The position numbers were made by a program, and so were the translations under genes. Below, one piece after another: positions 15,301-29,900 of a stretch of 64,000 nucleotides of DNA. The stretch is from Telmatactis stephensoni (taxonomy: Eukaryota; Cnidaria; Anthozoa; Actiniaria; Isophelliidae): the NCBI GenBank assembly GCA_029948255.1, contig JALIZF010001438.1, forward strand, positions 186,001-250,000. The letters are read 5' to 3'. The notes under the pieces were generated by a model. The model worked only from the letters and a program-made list of their open reading frames with translations, was not told the origin of the DNA and did no database searches. Within the stretch, counting starts at the first letter, position 1, and every line of letters begins with the position of its first letter.

Positions 15301-18300
15301 TTTCTGATTATTTTCAGTTTCTTGTTCTTTTGAATCGGGGGATTGTGGGTTCATCAACGATTTACCTCTGAAATGGATAAGAATCTCTGGGAAAACAGAA
15401 ACCTCTAATACGGGACCAGATTATGACCGTACTGAGTTTTCTTCTGAAGGTACGTTGTCGAAGATATTATTGAACAAATATATCATCAAGATTTTCCATA
15501 TAAATGTTTTTTAGTTCTATTTAAAAAAATAATAATCGTATACGCGGTTTGATTGATGTGAAGGCGTCTGTGCGTGTATACTAGCTGTATACGAAATTAC
15601 ACACAATTTTTCGCCGGCAAAATTGTAGTAAACAAAGAAAAAACGTTGTCAAAATAATAATATACAATTTATAATATATATAATAATATATAATTTTTTT
15701 ACCATCAGAAACAAACAAATAAACAAACAAACAAACAAAAAAATCAAGAAATGTCGACAGAACTGGAAAGTGCTTTAAATTGCAAGGCGCAAAGACTTAT
15801 TAAGACCATTTAATGACTATAAACGATTAAGTTTCATTATTAATTTGATTTGTTTTTGTGTGTGTTCCTTTGTTTGTTTTTAAGAGTAAAACATCACTAG
15901 AATCCGAATATTTTTTGTTGAAGGAAAATATCTCTACATCGAGGCATCCAACAGTGAGGTTAATGGAACAGCAAGAATTGCCAAGTCGTTACATGGTAAC
16001 CAAACTTTGTGCCTCCAATTTTGGTATCACATGCACGGTAAGGACATTGGTTCTCTCAGGATTTTGACGAAAGCAAACCAGTCAGAAGAAACAGTCTGGC
16101 TCCAAGATGGAAACCAAGGCGATATATGGAAGTTTGGACAAACAACTGTAAAACTCGTCGAAGCTCATCAATATCAGGTACGGATGAAGATGGTTTGTAC
16201 ACTCATGATAGCGAATTTAACATGTCAAAGGATCATGTTGAAGTTCTGAAGAAAGCAGAAGAAAATCAAATAATTCTAAGGAGAAAGGCACGGGATGGAC
16301 ATTTAGCCCCAATCCCTTCCTCTCGGAAGATTTGACAAGGAAGGTCTTTTACTAAGATTACATGCACACTCATTAAAACACAACCATATGTTTGTTTGAC
16401 ATAAATATATTTTCATGTTCCTTTGCCCAAAACCCTTACAAACAAAACATACCTAGCATTCTTACTAAACATGCCGGCGAGTGAGAGCGCCGGTCGGTCA
16501 CCTCTGTAATCCGTAATTCGATTCTCGGACGGGGCATCACATGTGGCTTGAGTTTCTTGTTCGTTCTCTCCCTTGCTTCGAGGGTTTTTTCTCTAGGTAC
16601 TCCGGTTTTTCTTCCCTCAGAGTAAAAACGAACCAGTCTCGATCTAAGCTGTGTTCCGTGATTAGACATGGGTTGTATGGTGGCTGCTACGTGTGTGTGC
16701 GTGCGTGTGTGTGTATGTAAATTGTATGTAAATGTGTAACACTGTTCGTAAATAAGCGCCCTTGTATACCTTCGACTCGATCACGTTGAGCTGCGCCCTT
16801 CGTAATTCAGCACTTGTGCTGCAAGGAAGGGTGATGAGCTACCTCCAAATTCTTACAAAACATGTTTCATCTGATTTTCATTCATTTGCGACGTTTCTAA
16901 CAAGCATTTGAATTATTGTCATTGCAGCTCGTCGTAGAAGGAACCACCACTGGAGGGAAGGAGGGCGATATTGCAGTCGATGATATTTCGATCCAGGACG
17001 GATCGTGCCAAAAAATAATCTCAGATGGTACGTAGCTTTCTCTTATTCTTCGGATATAGGCAGGAGGAGTACTTACTTACGGACATGCAGTTAGTTGATT
17101 GACTGACTGACTGACTGACTGACTGACTGACTGACTGACTGACTGACTGACTGACTGACTGACTGACTGACTGACTGACTGACTGACTGACTGACTGACT
17201 GACTGACTGACTGACTGACTGACTGACTGACTGACTGACTGACTGACTGACTGACTGACTGACTGACTGACTGACTGACTGACTGACTGACTGACTGACT
17301 GACTGACTGACTGACTGACTGACTGACTGACTGACTGACTGACTGACTGACTGACTGACTGACTGACTGACTGACTGACTGACTGACTGACTGACTGACT
17401 GACTGACTGACTGACTGACTGACTGACTGACTGACTGACTGACTGACTGACTGAAGGAATGAATGAATGAATAATATTTTTTGGTTTGTTTTTATTTAGG
17501 ATTTCCCGTTGTAAAAAAAGGACCTAAAGTCGGGAATAGGCACAAACTGATATATTCATTAAAACAAAGGCGTACATCCCCATGGAAGTGCATCCAATAC
17601 ATGCGGGACGACATTCATATTGTTTCTGCATATTTAAATGGAGCAATTATTGACACAAGAAAAGTTGCACAACGAAAAAATAGAGAGTATACCTTTTACC
17701 AATTACCGATACAAGACCACGAAGGAATGATAGAGGTAAACATAAAAGCACAGTTGCATCTGGTAAAATGCCGTCCACCTGTATATTTACCAAAGAAATC
17801 ATTAAGCAAAAATGAGTATAAGAAATAGGCACCATCCTCAATTGTTCAACTGCATTTTATTTTCCCACAGATTATTTTGGCTTTGATTTCAGAGTAAAAA
17901 ATCAACATATTTTTTAAGCATTTCAACTTTATTTTTAAACTTAGTTTCTTTTGTGCTAAAGATCTTAAACAATCACAAGTGTATCAATGGCCAAGAGGGG
18001 TTTCCAATTTGCCATGTTTTTCAGACAGAATATTTAAAACTCAGAAACGTTTTCCAAAAAACAGGATTAGATAAAAACGAGATAGTAATAAATGTACTAC
18101 CTTTTGCGTTTTGGGAGTTTTACAAGTTCCAACCAGTTGGGGTAGTCGTTTTAATCACTAGTATCACAATGAGCAATTTTCTGTGTGCAAGGTATAGCTT
18201 ACCTAGTTCTTACTTGAAGCACAACAAGATGTATCAATGTATTCTAATTTCTTTTGTAAAGGTGAAATTGGAACTAACAGCCTACTCCTCTTGGATTGAC

Positions 18301-21300
18301 TATTCTACATTTTATTTTTCTCCCACGTCAAGTGATTGTCTACCAGTTTCTGATGATACCGACTCAACAACAAGTAAATAGTAAATGGGTTTATTATTTA
18401 GCTGTGTACGCTTGATGCTTCATTCGGATAAATTTAAAAACGCATTGTGGACCTTCTGTTTACATGCTCTTATTTTTTCCCTCTAAAAACGCCGTTTAGT
18501 GTGGACGAAAAAAAAAAAAAAAAAAAAAAAAAAGAAAGAGGCGAGCTGCCAAGTTTATCCGGATAAGTGCGGCCGTAGCCTTAGCCTTGTTCATGCACAC
18601 TATTGATACAGCACTGCTAATAAGCAACAATGAAGTCCTGTCGAATGCGTACCTACCAACTGTCCCGCCCACTAACCATTATCATTCATCATTTTTTTAA
18701 TGAAGAATCTTCCATTGATTGGTTAAATTGGACATCAGACAATGCTACTCAGAACGGATGGGCGATGACTCCACTACAAGAGTTGAAAGAATATCTCTCG
18801 CAAAACAATTTGACGGAAGGTAAAGTCCTAGACACACGTGCAATTTTTCCTGTAACAACGCTCGAAACAAGTTGCACCGCGTGTCTGCAATGTTGCACGG
18901 AACGTTGCAGAACAAATTGCAGTAAATGTTAATTGCGTCCTGTGTCCGGGCCTTAATTAATATGTCCTCCAGCTACCATAATACATCTATTTATAACTTA
19001 ATTCATAGTAAGAATTTTTCAATTTCAGGAACTACTTCAGAGTTGGAAATCAATATTTTGTCTTCTTTAAAACCTGCTATTGAAGTCAATATGAAGCCAA
19101 GCGTTTTTGAATTCCAACAGATGAACGGCCTCACATTGTGTCTTTGGACCAAGACAAATGACAGTGAGATCTACGTCAAATACATTGCTTTTGGGAGAAC
19201 TGAGCTTGAAATAAGTGTCAATATCTCAGAATCAGTCATGTTTAAAGCCGTCTTAGGAAGCATAAAATCCGTTTCAATGTAAGTATAGACAAGGGTCTAT
19301 CACAGTATTTAATATAAGTAATACTCAGCCGAATATGTGAGAATAAAAAGACCTTGGAAGGTTCTTTGAAGTCATTGGAACACAAGTGTCACTGTCGTGT
19401 AGTACGGAAGTACCGATCAAATGTTAATATCTTTTTTAATCTTATTGCTTACAAGTGAATACGACATAGACGCTGACACACTGAAAGACTGGCATTTCAC
19501 TTGTGTTGTCATGTCAAAGAAAAGTGAACAAGTTGTCCTATACTTCGATGGAAATGATGTACAAAAAGAAAAAGAAAAAAGGAAGCTGCCTGGTTTTCGT
19601 GATTTTCAAACAGGTACCAGTTATTCACTTTTGTGTTTTCAAACATATTTTAAAATTTATAGACTCAATAACTGTTGATGGAAGTATGGATGGATACCGA
19701 TGGGACATCAGAGAACGATCACTAATTAATGATCTCTCTCTCTCTCTCTCTCTCTCTTTCGGACTTCAATTTGCCATTTGCAGATATAACCTATGCTAAA
19801 TTGTATACTTACATAAAGGAATATCACTACAAAAAAGTTAGGAAAGCTTTAAGGGTGTACTGACATATATCGTTGCTGTGCAACAGTTGCTATGCAAAAT
19901 AGGGTCTTATTTTGGCCGGCAAAATTGAATAAACGCGCGCGCGTTTTTGGCGCGAATCATTTAACTTCCGGTAGAGCGGCGCACACCTGACAAAAAGGAC
20001 TCATTTTCGTTCTTATTGCGCATGCGCGGGATACTTTACTTCCGGTTTCTTTAAAAAGCTATAATCTTTGGCTAATTTCATCAAAACGAAGTGTTTTTTC
20101 AATATTTATATTCTTTACAGCCTTTTCTTCAAAGCCGAGCATGGGATTTGCGAAAAATTGAGAAATACGAAAGTTATTGGCATAAATCGATCATTTTTGA
20201 CGTTCAAAAAATCCTAAAAGGCTTATTTGGAAACCATTCTTAAAACCCATGCTCGATTCTATGCACCTTGGTCTCAAGATTAAAATAATGCATTTTAAAT
20301 TCTCAAATATACAGTGCTGAAAAAAATTATAGCTTTTTACTGTATCTATGACGTCACATGATGACGTCATGCAATGGTGTCATAAAATGCAAAAGTTCCC
20401 TCAGGGAAGACAAACTACAAAATATGAAAGCGATATGACAATTTGGTGGCATTTTAGAGCATTTTCAAATTTCCCTAGCAACGGGCCATTTTTATATGTC
20501 AGTACACCCTTAATCTCTACTCTATAGTTAGCAAATAAAGGTAAAGGTAAAGCAACCATATTTAAATTAACGTCGGTAGCTCATAACAGCCGTACACTGA
20601 TAAACATGAGGCCGACGGTGCGCTCATTTTACCCACTTTCCCCATCGAATGGAAAGAAGTCGAAACAAGGAAGCGAGGTCTGAACAGAGGATCGCACTTG
20701 TGACTTCTCACAGCGAAGGCCGCGCACTAACCAACTCATTCATCCTTGCTCCTTAAATGTTATGCGTTTATGCTATACACAAAACTCGTACATCGTTTCT
20801 CGTCAGTAAGGTTAATGGCCTGCAGCGTCATGTTTCGGAAACAATGATGAGACACTCCCATTTTTGATACGTAGCTTATAAAGTAGATTCACTTTTCAAT
20901 CATCTACATTTGTAGCTGTAAGTGATTTCTTGGAAGTGGGTCGTGGTAGCTTTGGCACAGCACCTATCGTTAGCGATTTGAACGTGTGGCCTGTAGAAGC
21001 AAGCGCCGATGCAATTGCTAATATGAAATATGGGTGTTTATATGGAAAAGGAGATGTTACTATTTATGTTATTTACTGGAGAGATCTCCTTAACCGGTTG
21101 ACACCAAATGTTTCCATGTTAAAGCCTGCATCTTGTCAATTTGTAAGACTTAAGGGTAAGTCATATAGAAAGAAGTATACATAAACTGAAGTTTCCGTAG
21201 TATTAAATGTTGCATTAATATATCTTTTTAGAGCAAGCAGTGTAATTAAAAACCTTCAAAACAAATCATAACATCAGTACCATCGATTTCGTACAGACAC

Positions 21301-23901
21301 CTTTCGTCATAGCATAAAGCGTTTTTATGGCTTGGAAAAATCCCAGTTGTAATACAGAACAGGGCACTGCACTGATACGGGCACGGCATTGGCCGTTTCA
21401 CATTCATTTGAAAATTAACTTAACTATAGACCGCAATGTTACACTACAAGTGGACGGAAAGAAATGAACAAATGAAGTGATACATAATATTATCAGATGA
21501 TTATGTTTTTATCTAATTGTTAACTATTGTTTCTGTTTTAGAGAAGTTGATGTTGATGAAAGACAATTCCGACAGCACATTGCTAAGTCCATTGATCAAT
21601 CACACATCAATATTTCCAAGATTGTGTTTTACGTTTCAATACATAATATTTGGCAAGGGTTCTATGTCACTAAGGTTTTCTATCAAAACGACGACTAAAG
21701 ATGCAATAATTCCTGTTTGGATTGATGAGGACAACAGTAAAAGGGAATGGAAGTACGGAAAAATCCCGATAAGATCAATGGTTCCTTTTCAGGTGATATT
21801 ATTTGAGGAGAGAGTGTAATTCATTCATATATAGTATTCTATAATGTTTTTACATTAAATAATTATACTGTACCATATATTAAGGACCTACAAAGAGGAG
21901 AGGGGAGGAGAGGAGAGGAGAGGAGAGGAGAGGAGAGGAGAGGAGAGGAGAGGAGAGGAGAGGAGAGGAGAGGAGAGGAGAGGAGAGGAGAGGAGAGGAG
22001 AGGAGAGGAGAGGAGAGGAGAGGAGAGGAGAGGAGAGGAGAGGAGAGGAGAGGAGAGGAGAGGAGAGGAGAGGAGAGGAGAGGAGAGGAGAGGAGAGGAG
22101 AGGAGAGGAGAGGAGAGGAGAGGAGAGGGCCAATTGTTATTTTATTTGCCTCTTTCAATTATCACTTTTAGATCAAAATGCAAGGCATCATTGAAAACCT
22201 ACCCGGATTTATAGTCTTAGGCTACAGTCATTTGAGTAACGACGAACCATGCAGGTCAATGTCCAACAACTTGAAGACTGGTAAGATATTCAATTTCTTT
22301 CCAAAAATTAAATAATCACACAATGAATCACCAATCGCCAATTAGTGTCTTTTCTTTTGTTAATCAAAAATCCGAATATTACAGAGCAATTTCCTAGACT
22401 CAACCCATAAAACTGAACTTAAAATCTTATCTTTGAACAAGGCAGGCAAGCAGGTAGGTCGATAAACAAAACAATAGGGATTCTGTTCCCATGGGTATTA
22501 CTGAATCGTGTCTATATTGTTCAGTTTGCAGCAAAAATGTAACGTCTGCACCAGGATACATCGCTTCTCCTTTTTACCCAACCTACTACGTCAATTATCT
22601 TGACTGCTCGTGGCACATCCAGGCACCAGAGTATCACGAGATTCGATTGACATTTCTAGACTTTGCTTTAGAAAAGAATGGAAGATGCAAATATGACTTT
22701 GTACAAGTATACGATGGCGATCAACATACAGGCACTTCTCTGGGAAAGTTTTGTGGCTACATGCATCCCCATTTTCTCAGATCGTCTACCAGCTTCATAA
22801 CAGTCACATTTCACGCAGACAGTTCCATAGTATTGACGGGTTTCAAGGCTATGTTTGAGTTTATAAACGGTCAGTAATATTTTTTATCTATTAAAGCAAA
22901 CTTGTTACATTGTATTTGACAGATTTTTCATAACGATCAGAGCTCAAATTGGCAAGAATTGGGTAAACTTTTTAAAATTATTATTTACAAGTGCAGCTAA
23001 AACAATACTTATATTCGTAAATGCATGTTTAATTTTGTGAAAATTATAATGATACCAGGAGTCAAAAACGACGATGTATTCCAGACCTCTCCCACTATAA
23101 TCTCAAGGGCTTCACTTTCGACAACAAAAAACGAGAATAAATATAACAAGCGCGTTTGAAATATATTAATGACACCATAGTTACATCTTGGACGTCACAG
23201 TATCCATGTACCGACTTATCTGACGCCGAAGTAATCTTGAACTTATATCAACCCTTTATTGCAGTAAAACATAAAAAGCAAATCTGTAGTAAATCATCGA
23301 GAGGTATGTTTCGAACTTTACATTCCACCCTCCCTTCCTCCCTCCCTCCCTCCCTTCCTCCCTCCCTCCCTCCCTCCCTCCCTCCCTCCCTTCCTCCCTT
23401 CCTCCCTTCCTCCCTTCCTCCCTTCCTCCCTTCCTCCCTTCCTCCCTTCCTTCCTTCCCTCCTTCCTTCCTTCCTTTGCCTTGTTCATTTTGGCTGGTCC
23501 CTGGGTGGCCGCTACTACGAAACAAGTTAATGATTTTTTGTAGGTTGCCCCTCAAGCTGTAAGTGTTTTCCTATTACAACAAGACAAGGCATTAATAGAA
23601 TTGTGGTAAAAAGTCAACACAGGCTGCATGATTTGCCAGAGGAAATACCCGAGGAAACTTCAGCATTGTAAGTTTTTTCTCAAGTACATTTAAAATAGTT
23701 TATGAGTTTTAAAAAGAAAGTCGATGGAATCCAAAGTATACTGGGAAATCATTTCACTGATACAAGTAGGGAACTTATTTTAATTTCTATTTTGTGTTAG
23801 GATGCTGCAAAACAGCTATATTACCATCATCAGGGATCAAGCTTTTGCTAATCTTTTAAATCTTCTATACATGTACGTACTATTTTAGGTTAATAAACCT
23901 T

Positions 23902-23942
<41 letters not shown>

Positions 23943-26900
23943 GTCTTTTGATGTGTTTGTATCAAAATGTAATCTTATAAGGTCTCACTTGCATCAAGCG
24001 AAATTAAAACTATACTCGCTCTTCTTTTCTTAATGTTTAGTGATCTATCCAACAATCGTATTTTTCGTATCAATTCAAAAGCGTTTTTGAACGGATCTTC
24101 TATTGAGTATATGTGAGTATATTTTTTACTTGTAACACAAGTGATCGAATTTTCAAAGTCATTCCCTTCAAAATCAACTATCAAAATGTCTGATTTCTTT
24201 AGACGTCTGAACAACAACTTTTTAAAGGATATACCTCCTTCAGCTCTCCAACAACAGACATATCTTAAAACTCTGTAAGTAGAGACAATTTTAGTGTGTT
24301 GCGGAAATAATCCAACTATTTTGAAACATTGAATTCCAACGCGTTGTCTGTCATTGCAGAGATTTAGGTAAAAATCTGCTTCAAAATGTAACAGAGAGGT
24401 TGAGTGGACTGAGAAATCTAAAAATCTTGTAAGTATATGATCATCATGCTTCACAGCATTCCATATATACTCATACGATGCATCTTGTTGACTTTCCTAA
24501 TTCAGAAGTCTTAGGTCAAACAATATATCACAGCTGCAAAGTGATGTCTTTCAACATACAACCAATCTGACGCATTTGTAAGTTTATTTTTCTTCGTAGG
24601 ATTTTCTTTAATTTAGAGGAAAAGGTTGTTGTCAGTTAAGGTGTTTCAAAGTAGTTGTTGACGCGCTACACCTCTCATTTTAAATTCGCGATTTAATGGA
24701 CTTCTTCTCGTCGGATCAAAATATCCTTTGGACCAATTATCAAACAAAGATTGAATTTTTGAATGATAGTAATTTTAAGTCAATCTGTGTTTTTACAGCA
24801 AAGATATTCAATGATCGTTTAAATCAGTCTTTCTAAAATATCTCCCGTTTACGATGAGCTTTTGAAAAACGATAACATAGGCCTAAAACTTCACATTCAT
24901 GCACACATACTTATAGTAAAATCAGAGAGTTTAAACAGAGCGATTTCGAGTACTAGACGCAAACATTTTTTATGCGTATTTTGCGTCGCAAAAACTAAGG
25001 TATAGCTTGTCATGCAGAAAAGAAATACTCGGCGCTCAAACATATGCGCCAAAATACTGAAAACACGTTGCTATATTGTTGTTCTTTCTCTCTGGTAAAT
25101 TGCACTGGTTTAAGTGTTCATTTGGCGGAGTTATGATTTTTCTTCTGATAGTATGTGGGATTCACTAGTTGCGACAATTTTAACTTTCAAGCGGCGTAAG
25201 AGATATCTCTTCAAGTCATCACTGTTTAGAGCCCAAAATCACGGATATACTTATTCAAAGTATCATAAAACACGCTGCAGAAATTTATTAAATTTGATAT
25301 GTAAAGCAACATTTTAAAATTTCACTTGAATACAGTGCTTCAAACGCGCCGGAGTAGAATCAAACCCGTGTGTACAAATGCATGACGATGGCGTGATGCT
25401 TGCTGATTATATCACGCTACATTTCTTCGCACCCGTGTTACGACGCATTTGCATACCGCGGTTTTAGCTGAGTTTATTCCAAATGGTAATCGTTGAAAGC
25501 GATATCTCCCCCATTTTTTTTTTTCTCTTGCCAAACGTGCAGCAAGTCTACGGTTTTTCTTACTTCTCGAACTTTTAGTAGCAGGCATTGCATCGAAAGA
25601 AGTGTAAAGGCACTATATGCAAATGCGTCGTAACACGGGTGCGAAGGAATGTAGCGTGACATAATCAGCAGGCATCACGCCATCGTCATGCATTTGTACA
25701 CACGGGTTTGATTCTACTCCGGCGCGTTTGAAGCACTGTATTCAAGTGAAATTTTAAAATGTTGCTTTACATATCAAATTTAATAAATTTCTGCTGCGTG
25801 TTTTATGATACTTTGAGTAAGTATATCCGTGATTTTGGGCTCTAAACAGTGATGACTTGAAGAGATATCTCTTACGCCGCTTGAAAGTTAAAATTGTCGC
25901 AGCTAGTGAATCCCACATACTATCAGAAGAAAAATCATAACTCCGCCAAATGAACACTTAAACCAGTGCAATTTACCAGAGAGAAAGAACAACAATATAG
26001 CAACGTGTTTTCAGTATTTTGGCGCATATGTTTGAGCGCCGAGTATTTCTTTTCTGCATGACAAGCTATACCTTAGTTTTTGCGACGCAAAATACGCATA
26101 AAAAATGTTTGCGTCTAGTACTCGAAATCGCTCTGTTTAAACTCTCTGATTTTACTATAAGTATGTGTGCATGAATGTGAAGTTTTAGGCCTATGTTATC
26201 GTTTTTCAAAAGCTCATCGTAAACGGGAGATATTTTAGAAAGACTGATTTAAACGATCATTGAATATCTTTGCTGTAAAAACACAGATTGACTTAAAATT
26301 ACTATCATTCAAAAATTCAATCTTTGTTTGATAATTGGTCCAAAGGATATTTTGATCCGACGAGAAGAAGTCCATTAAATCGCGAATTTAAAATGAGAGG
26401 TGTAGCGCGTCAACAACTACTTTGAAACACCTTAAACACTAAGACATAACAATATCTTAAATTGTGTTTATGTTTCGGTTTAATCAACTTCGGTTTAGAT
26501 TTCGGTTTAGACACAATTTAAGATCTTGTTCTGTATTGTGTGACTTACTAGATATTAAGTTAACAAAGTTGTTCATCGGAGTCCTTTTCCTTTTATATCT
26601 CATTTGTCAGCTGGCAATCAGGATTGCTCTCGGGATCGGGACTCTAAAACCCGGGGGGGGGGGGGGACTCCGATCGGAAATGGACGGGGATGCTCGTCGT
26701 ACCTTTTAGGGGTCAAAATCAGCGATCTGGTACCTTTTAGGGTGTCCCATACTTTAGTGGAGTACTAGAGACCTAGCTGGTACCTTTTAGGGTGATTTTT
26801 TCCTCCATCAACGATTCAATATTTGAAAATTGTGTCTATTTATATTCGTATATAAATAGACACAATTGATCGCTTGATTGACTAGAATATGCAAAATGTT

Positions 26901-29900
26901 AAATTTAGTGTTTTTGAGTTGGTACCTTTTAGGGGTAAAAACATGTATTGCCACGCCCACCTGGATATGACTTTGGTACCTTTTAGGGGTCATATTTAAT
27001 ATTTCCGACGAGCATCCCCGTCCTCTTATATATAGGAGTCCCCCCCCCCCCCCCCCCCCGGGCTCTAAAAACGTATGTCCTTAGCAGATGTTGAAGCAGT
27101 TTGGAAATAACCCTTTGGCACTCTTAAAAAGCGTCTCCTTAGTAGAAAGTAAAGACATGTGGAAATAGTCCTTTCGGAGCCCCCTTAATGAAGATGATCT
27201 TTTAGTGGAGGTTGAAAAAATGTGGAAAATAACCCTTTCCGGAATTTGAATCTGAAAAAAATGTGTCCCCTAAAAAAATATCAAAAGATTCAGAATGCAA
27301 AATATAGTAATTGATTGTGTCGATCATGTGCGAATAGGCACAGAACTTGTTCGGACTAGTCAAAAACCGAGAAAAAAGAGAGGGTAATCTTATTGGTTAC
27401 TGAGCTATAAGATTTCGTAAAGGTGGTTTTTTCGATGATTCGCGGCGATTTGTCTCAAAATGTACAGATTTGATATGGTCTGAAGAATGTGAACAATTGT
27501 TTTTCGGGAAAAGGCCTAGACCGTCTCAAAAGATAGATCCAGCTGAGGTTTATCTAGCAATTTTAATCATATGTATTGCTTGATGACTTGCAAATATGAT
27601 CATACGGGCATGTCAGAATTTAATTTCTACCCAATTACGCGCTCCGAAATGTGTACCGCGTTGTAAAAATGTGTAAAAATAATGCATGCGCGGGAGATGC
27701 GCACTAACAAGGGTCCGGAACTACCTTAAAGCTTTGATATTACTTTATTGCAGATATCTACAAAACAATAACATTTCATCTCTACCTGATGGAGTGTTTC
27801 GTTTTCTTCACCAACTTGTTTTTCTGTAAGTTTTATCAATTGTTCATTCGTAATTCAACTGGTTTGTGCACGTGCGTGCGTGTGTCTGTCTGTTTTTGTT
27901 TAATTGTTATATAAGTTAGAAGCAGTTTGGAAATAACCCTTTAGCACTCTGAAAAAGTTTCTACTTATAGACTATTAGTAGAAAGCCGGTGAATAAACGT
28001 GGATATGAAAAGTTAGATGTGAACGATGTAAATTAATGGGAATTTCTGTAAATTAATAGGCACTGATCTAATGTTATTACACTTCAGCAATCTATCAAAA
28101 AATAGGATCAAACACTTAACAAAGAAAACTTTTGAAGGTCTGAAGTCTTTGAAACATTTGTAAGTACATAAATACATATTTACAGCCTTACATTTCTAAC
28201 ACTCGCCTTTCACCGCTGTGGCCCGGGCTTAACTCCCGCCTCAGCCCATACACGAATTAATTAGAGGTTAACGCACTCAGCGAGTGAATTATCGGGATTT
28301 ATCTTCACGAGCTTGCTAACAATGAACGAGAAATTTTAAATACTGCACGAGGCGTTAGCCGAGTGCAGTATGAAAAAAAATTTCGAGTTCATTGTTAGTA
28401 AACGAGTGAAGATAAAATCCCGATAATTCACGAGCAAAGAGTGCGTTAACCTTTTTATTATTCAATTTGAATACACTGCAGAAGCAGGCTAAAACTGTCA
28501 GTCGACATCTAAGATCACTAGAAATCACTCAAAATAGTAAGACTTACTTATTCAAAATTTATTTAATAGCATTTGGTAATTTTAACAATACAAAATAAAC
28601 CTTTCAGAAGAAAACTAGGAGAAAAGTATCGTGATACAAGAACTTTAGATTAAAGATAATAAACGAGTTCTCAGAATCCATGTTTACAACTTGCTCGGTA
28701 AAATTGAAATCGTCCATAACTTAAGTCTTATAAACAAAGAACTCAGACTTTTTTGGATCGTTAAAAGTGATTCAGCACTGAGTCCTAGAACTCGGTAAGT
28801 GAAAGGTCTAGAAAATTATCGCTGGAGTTTTGGATATAGGTTTAAACTGGCGACTTACGGTTGAAACGCTGCTAAACCTTGGTGCATGAAGCCGGGAAGT
28901 AGTTTTCGTTTGTCGACAGCCGAAGGCTGAAGTACTCGTTTGGCGTTTTCTTCGATTCCTGATAAAATTTCTTTACCCTATCTGAGAGAAGTTGCGGGGA
29001 AAGGATTTCCAGACTTTCTGTTGGATATTTTTTGGATAGCCAGTCTAAAAAACAAAAATTATAATGATGAATTTGCAAAGCCGGCGAATAGTGTTTTGAC
29101 AAAAACAACACGTCAAAAACTGAATTTACGGTTTGAATGAAAGTTAGAACTTCGTAAGCTTACCGTTAAAAACAGAGACAGACTTGTGGCGACAGACTTT
29201 CTAAACTTTCTATGAGATAGGTTTTGGATAACCACTCTAAAAGACAGTAAATATTAAGATGAATTTGGAAAGCCGGCGAACTCTGTTTTTAAGCCGTTGA
29301 AATATGTTGATCTCAGTAAGCTCCAAAAACTTCAATGAAATTGAGTTTACCTTCAAAACAGGCACGCTAAGCAGTTTTAAGTATGCTTGTTGATCTTCTC
29401 TTTTTCGAAAAATCCTCAAATTTACCACCAGGAACATTTTTTCTTTCCAACTATGCGTTATTGCCAGTGCTTTATTCTATTAATACGTCGGTATTAATAC
29501 GTCGTGACGTGTTGTCACGTCATAACAACGCGTCACGTGGTACAAACTGACCAATCAGAAAATCAGAATTTGTACAGTGTATGAAAATTGAATAATAAGT
29601 TTGCTTAGTGTGTTGTTTTCTCCCTTGCAACTGGTGTATGTATAGAATATTGAATGTAGTTGTAGTGAATGTGGAGTGATTGACACTTAAAAGCCCTAAT
29701 TCTATGAATTTTCTTAACTAGGAATCTAAAAGAAAACAAATTGTCTCGCATTCCACAAGATGCGTTTGATGACCTCCAGGATTTGGAAACTTTGTAAGTA
29801 CAATCAAGTAGCATAATATGCAATACAAAAATGTTATTAAAGATTTTTTTATTAAAAAAAATTGTACTTAAATTTCAATCTCAAGAAATTTGGGGGATTT

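Noticed and set aside
17095..17454. CRISPR array
   Set aside because: Contiguous microsatellite without spacers, in an animal genome.
17953..18261. Extra receptor exon between 17735 and 18262
   Set aside because: The frame is open here, but inclusion would break the MAM middle/last exon junction, which fits perfectly by phase without it.
21880..22158. Long open frame on the minus strand over the GGAGA array
   Set aside because: Only a pentanucleotide repeat translated as LLSSP units; no coding evidence.
25114..25957. Small protein gene present on both palindrome arms
   Set aside because: The matching 67-codon frames are a by-product of the inverted repeat and show no domain or codon bias.
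29237..29437. Coding gene in the LRR intron at 28.8-29.4 kb
   Set aside because: Short, diverged duplicated frames inside an inverted-repeat insertion; better explained as transposon remnants.
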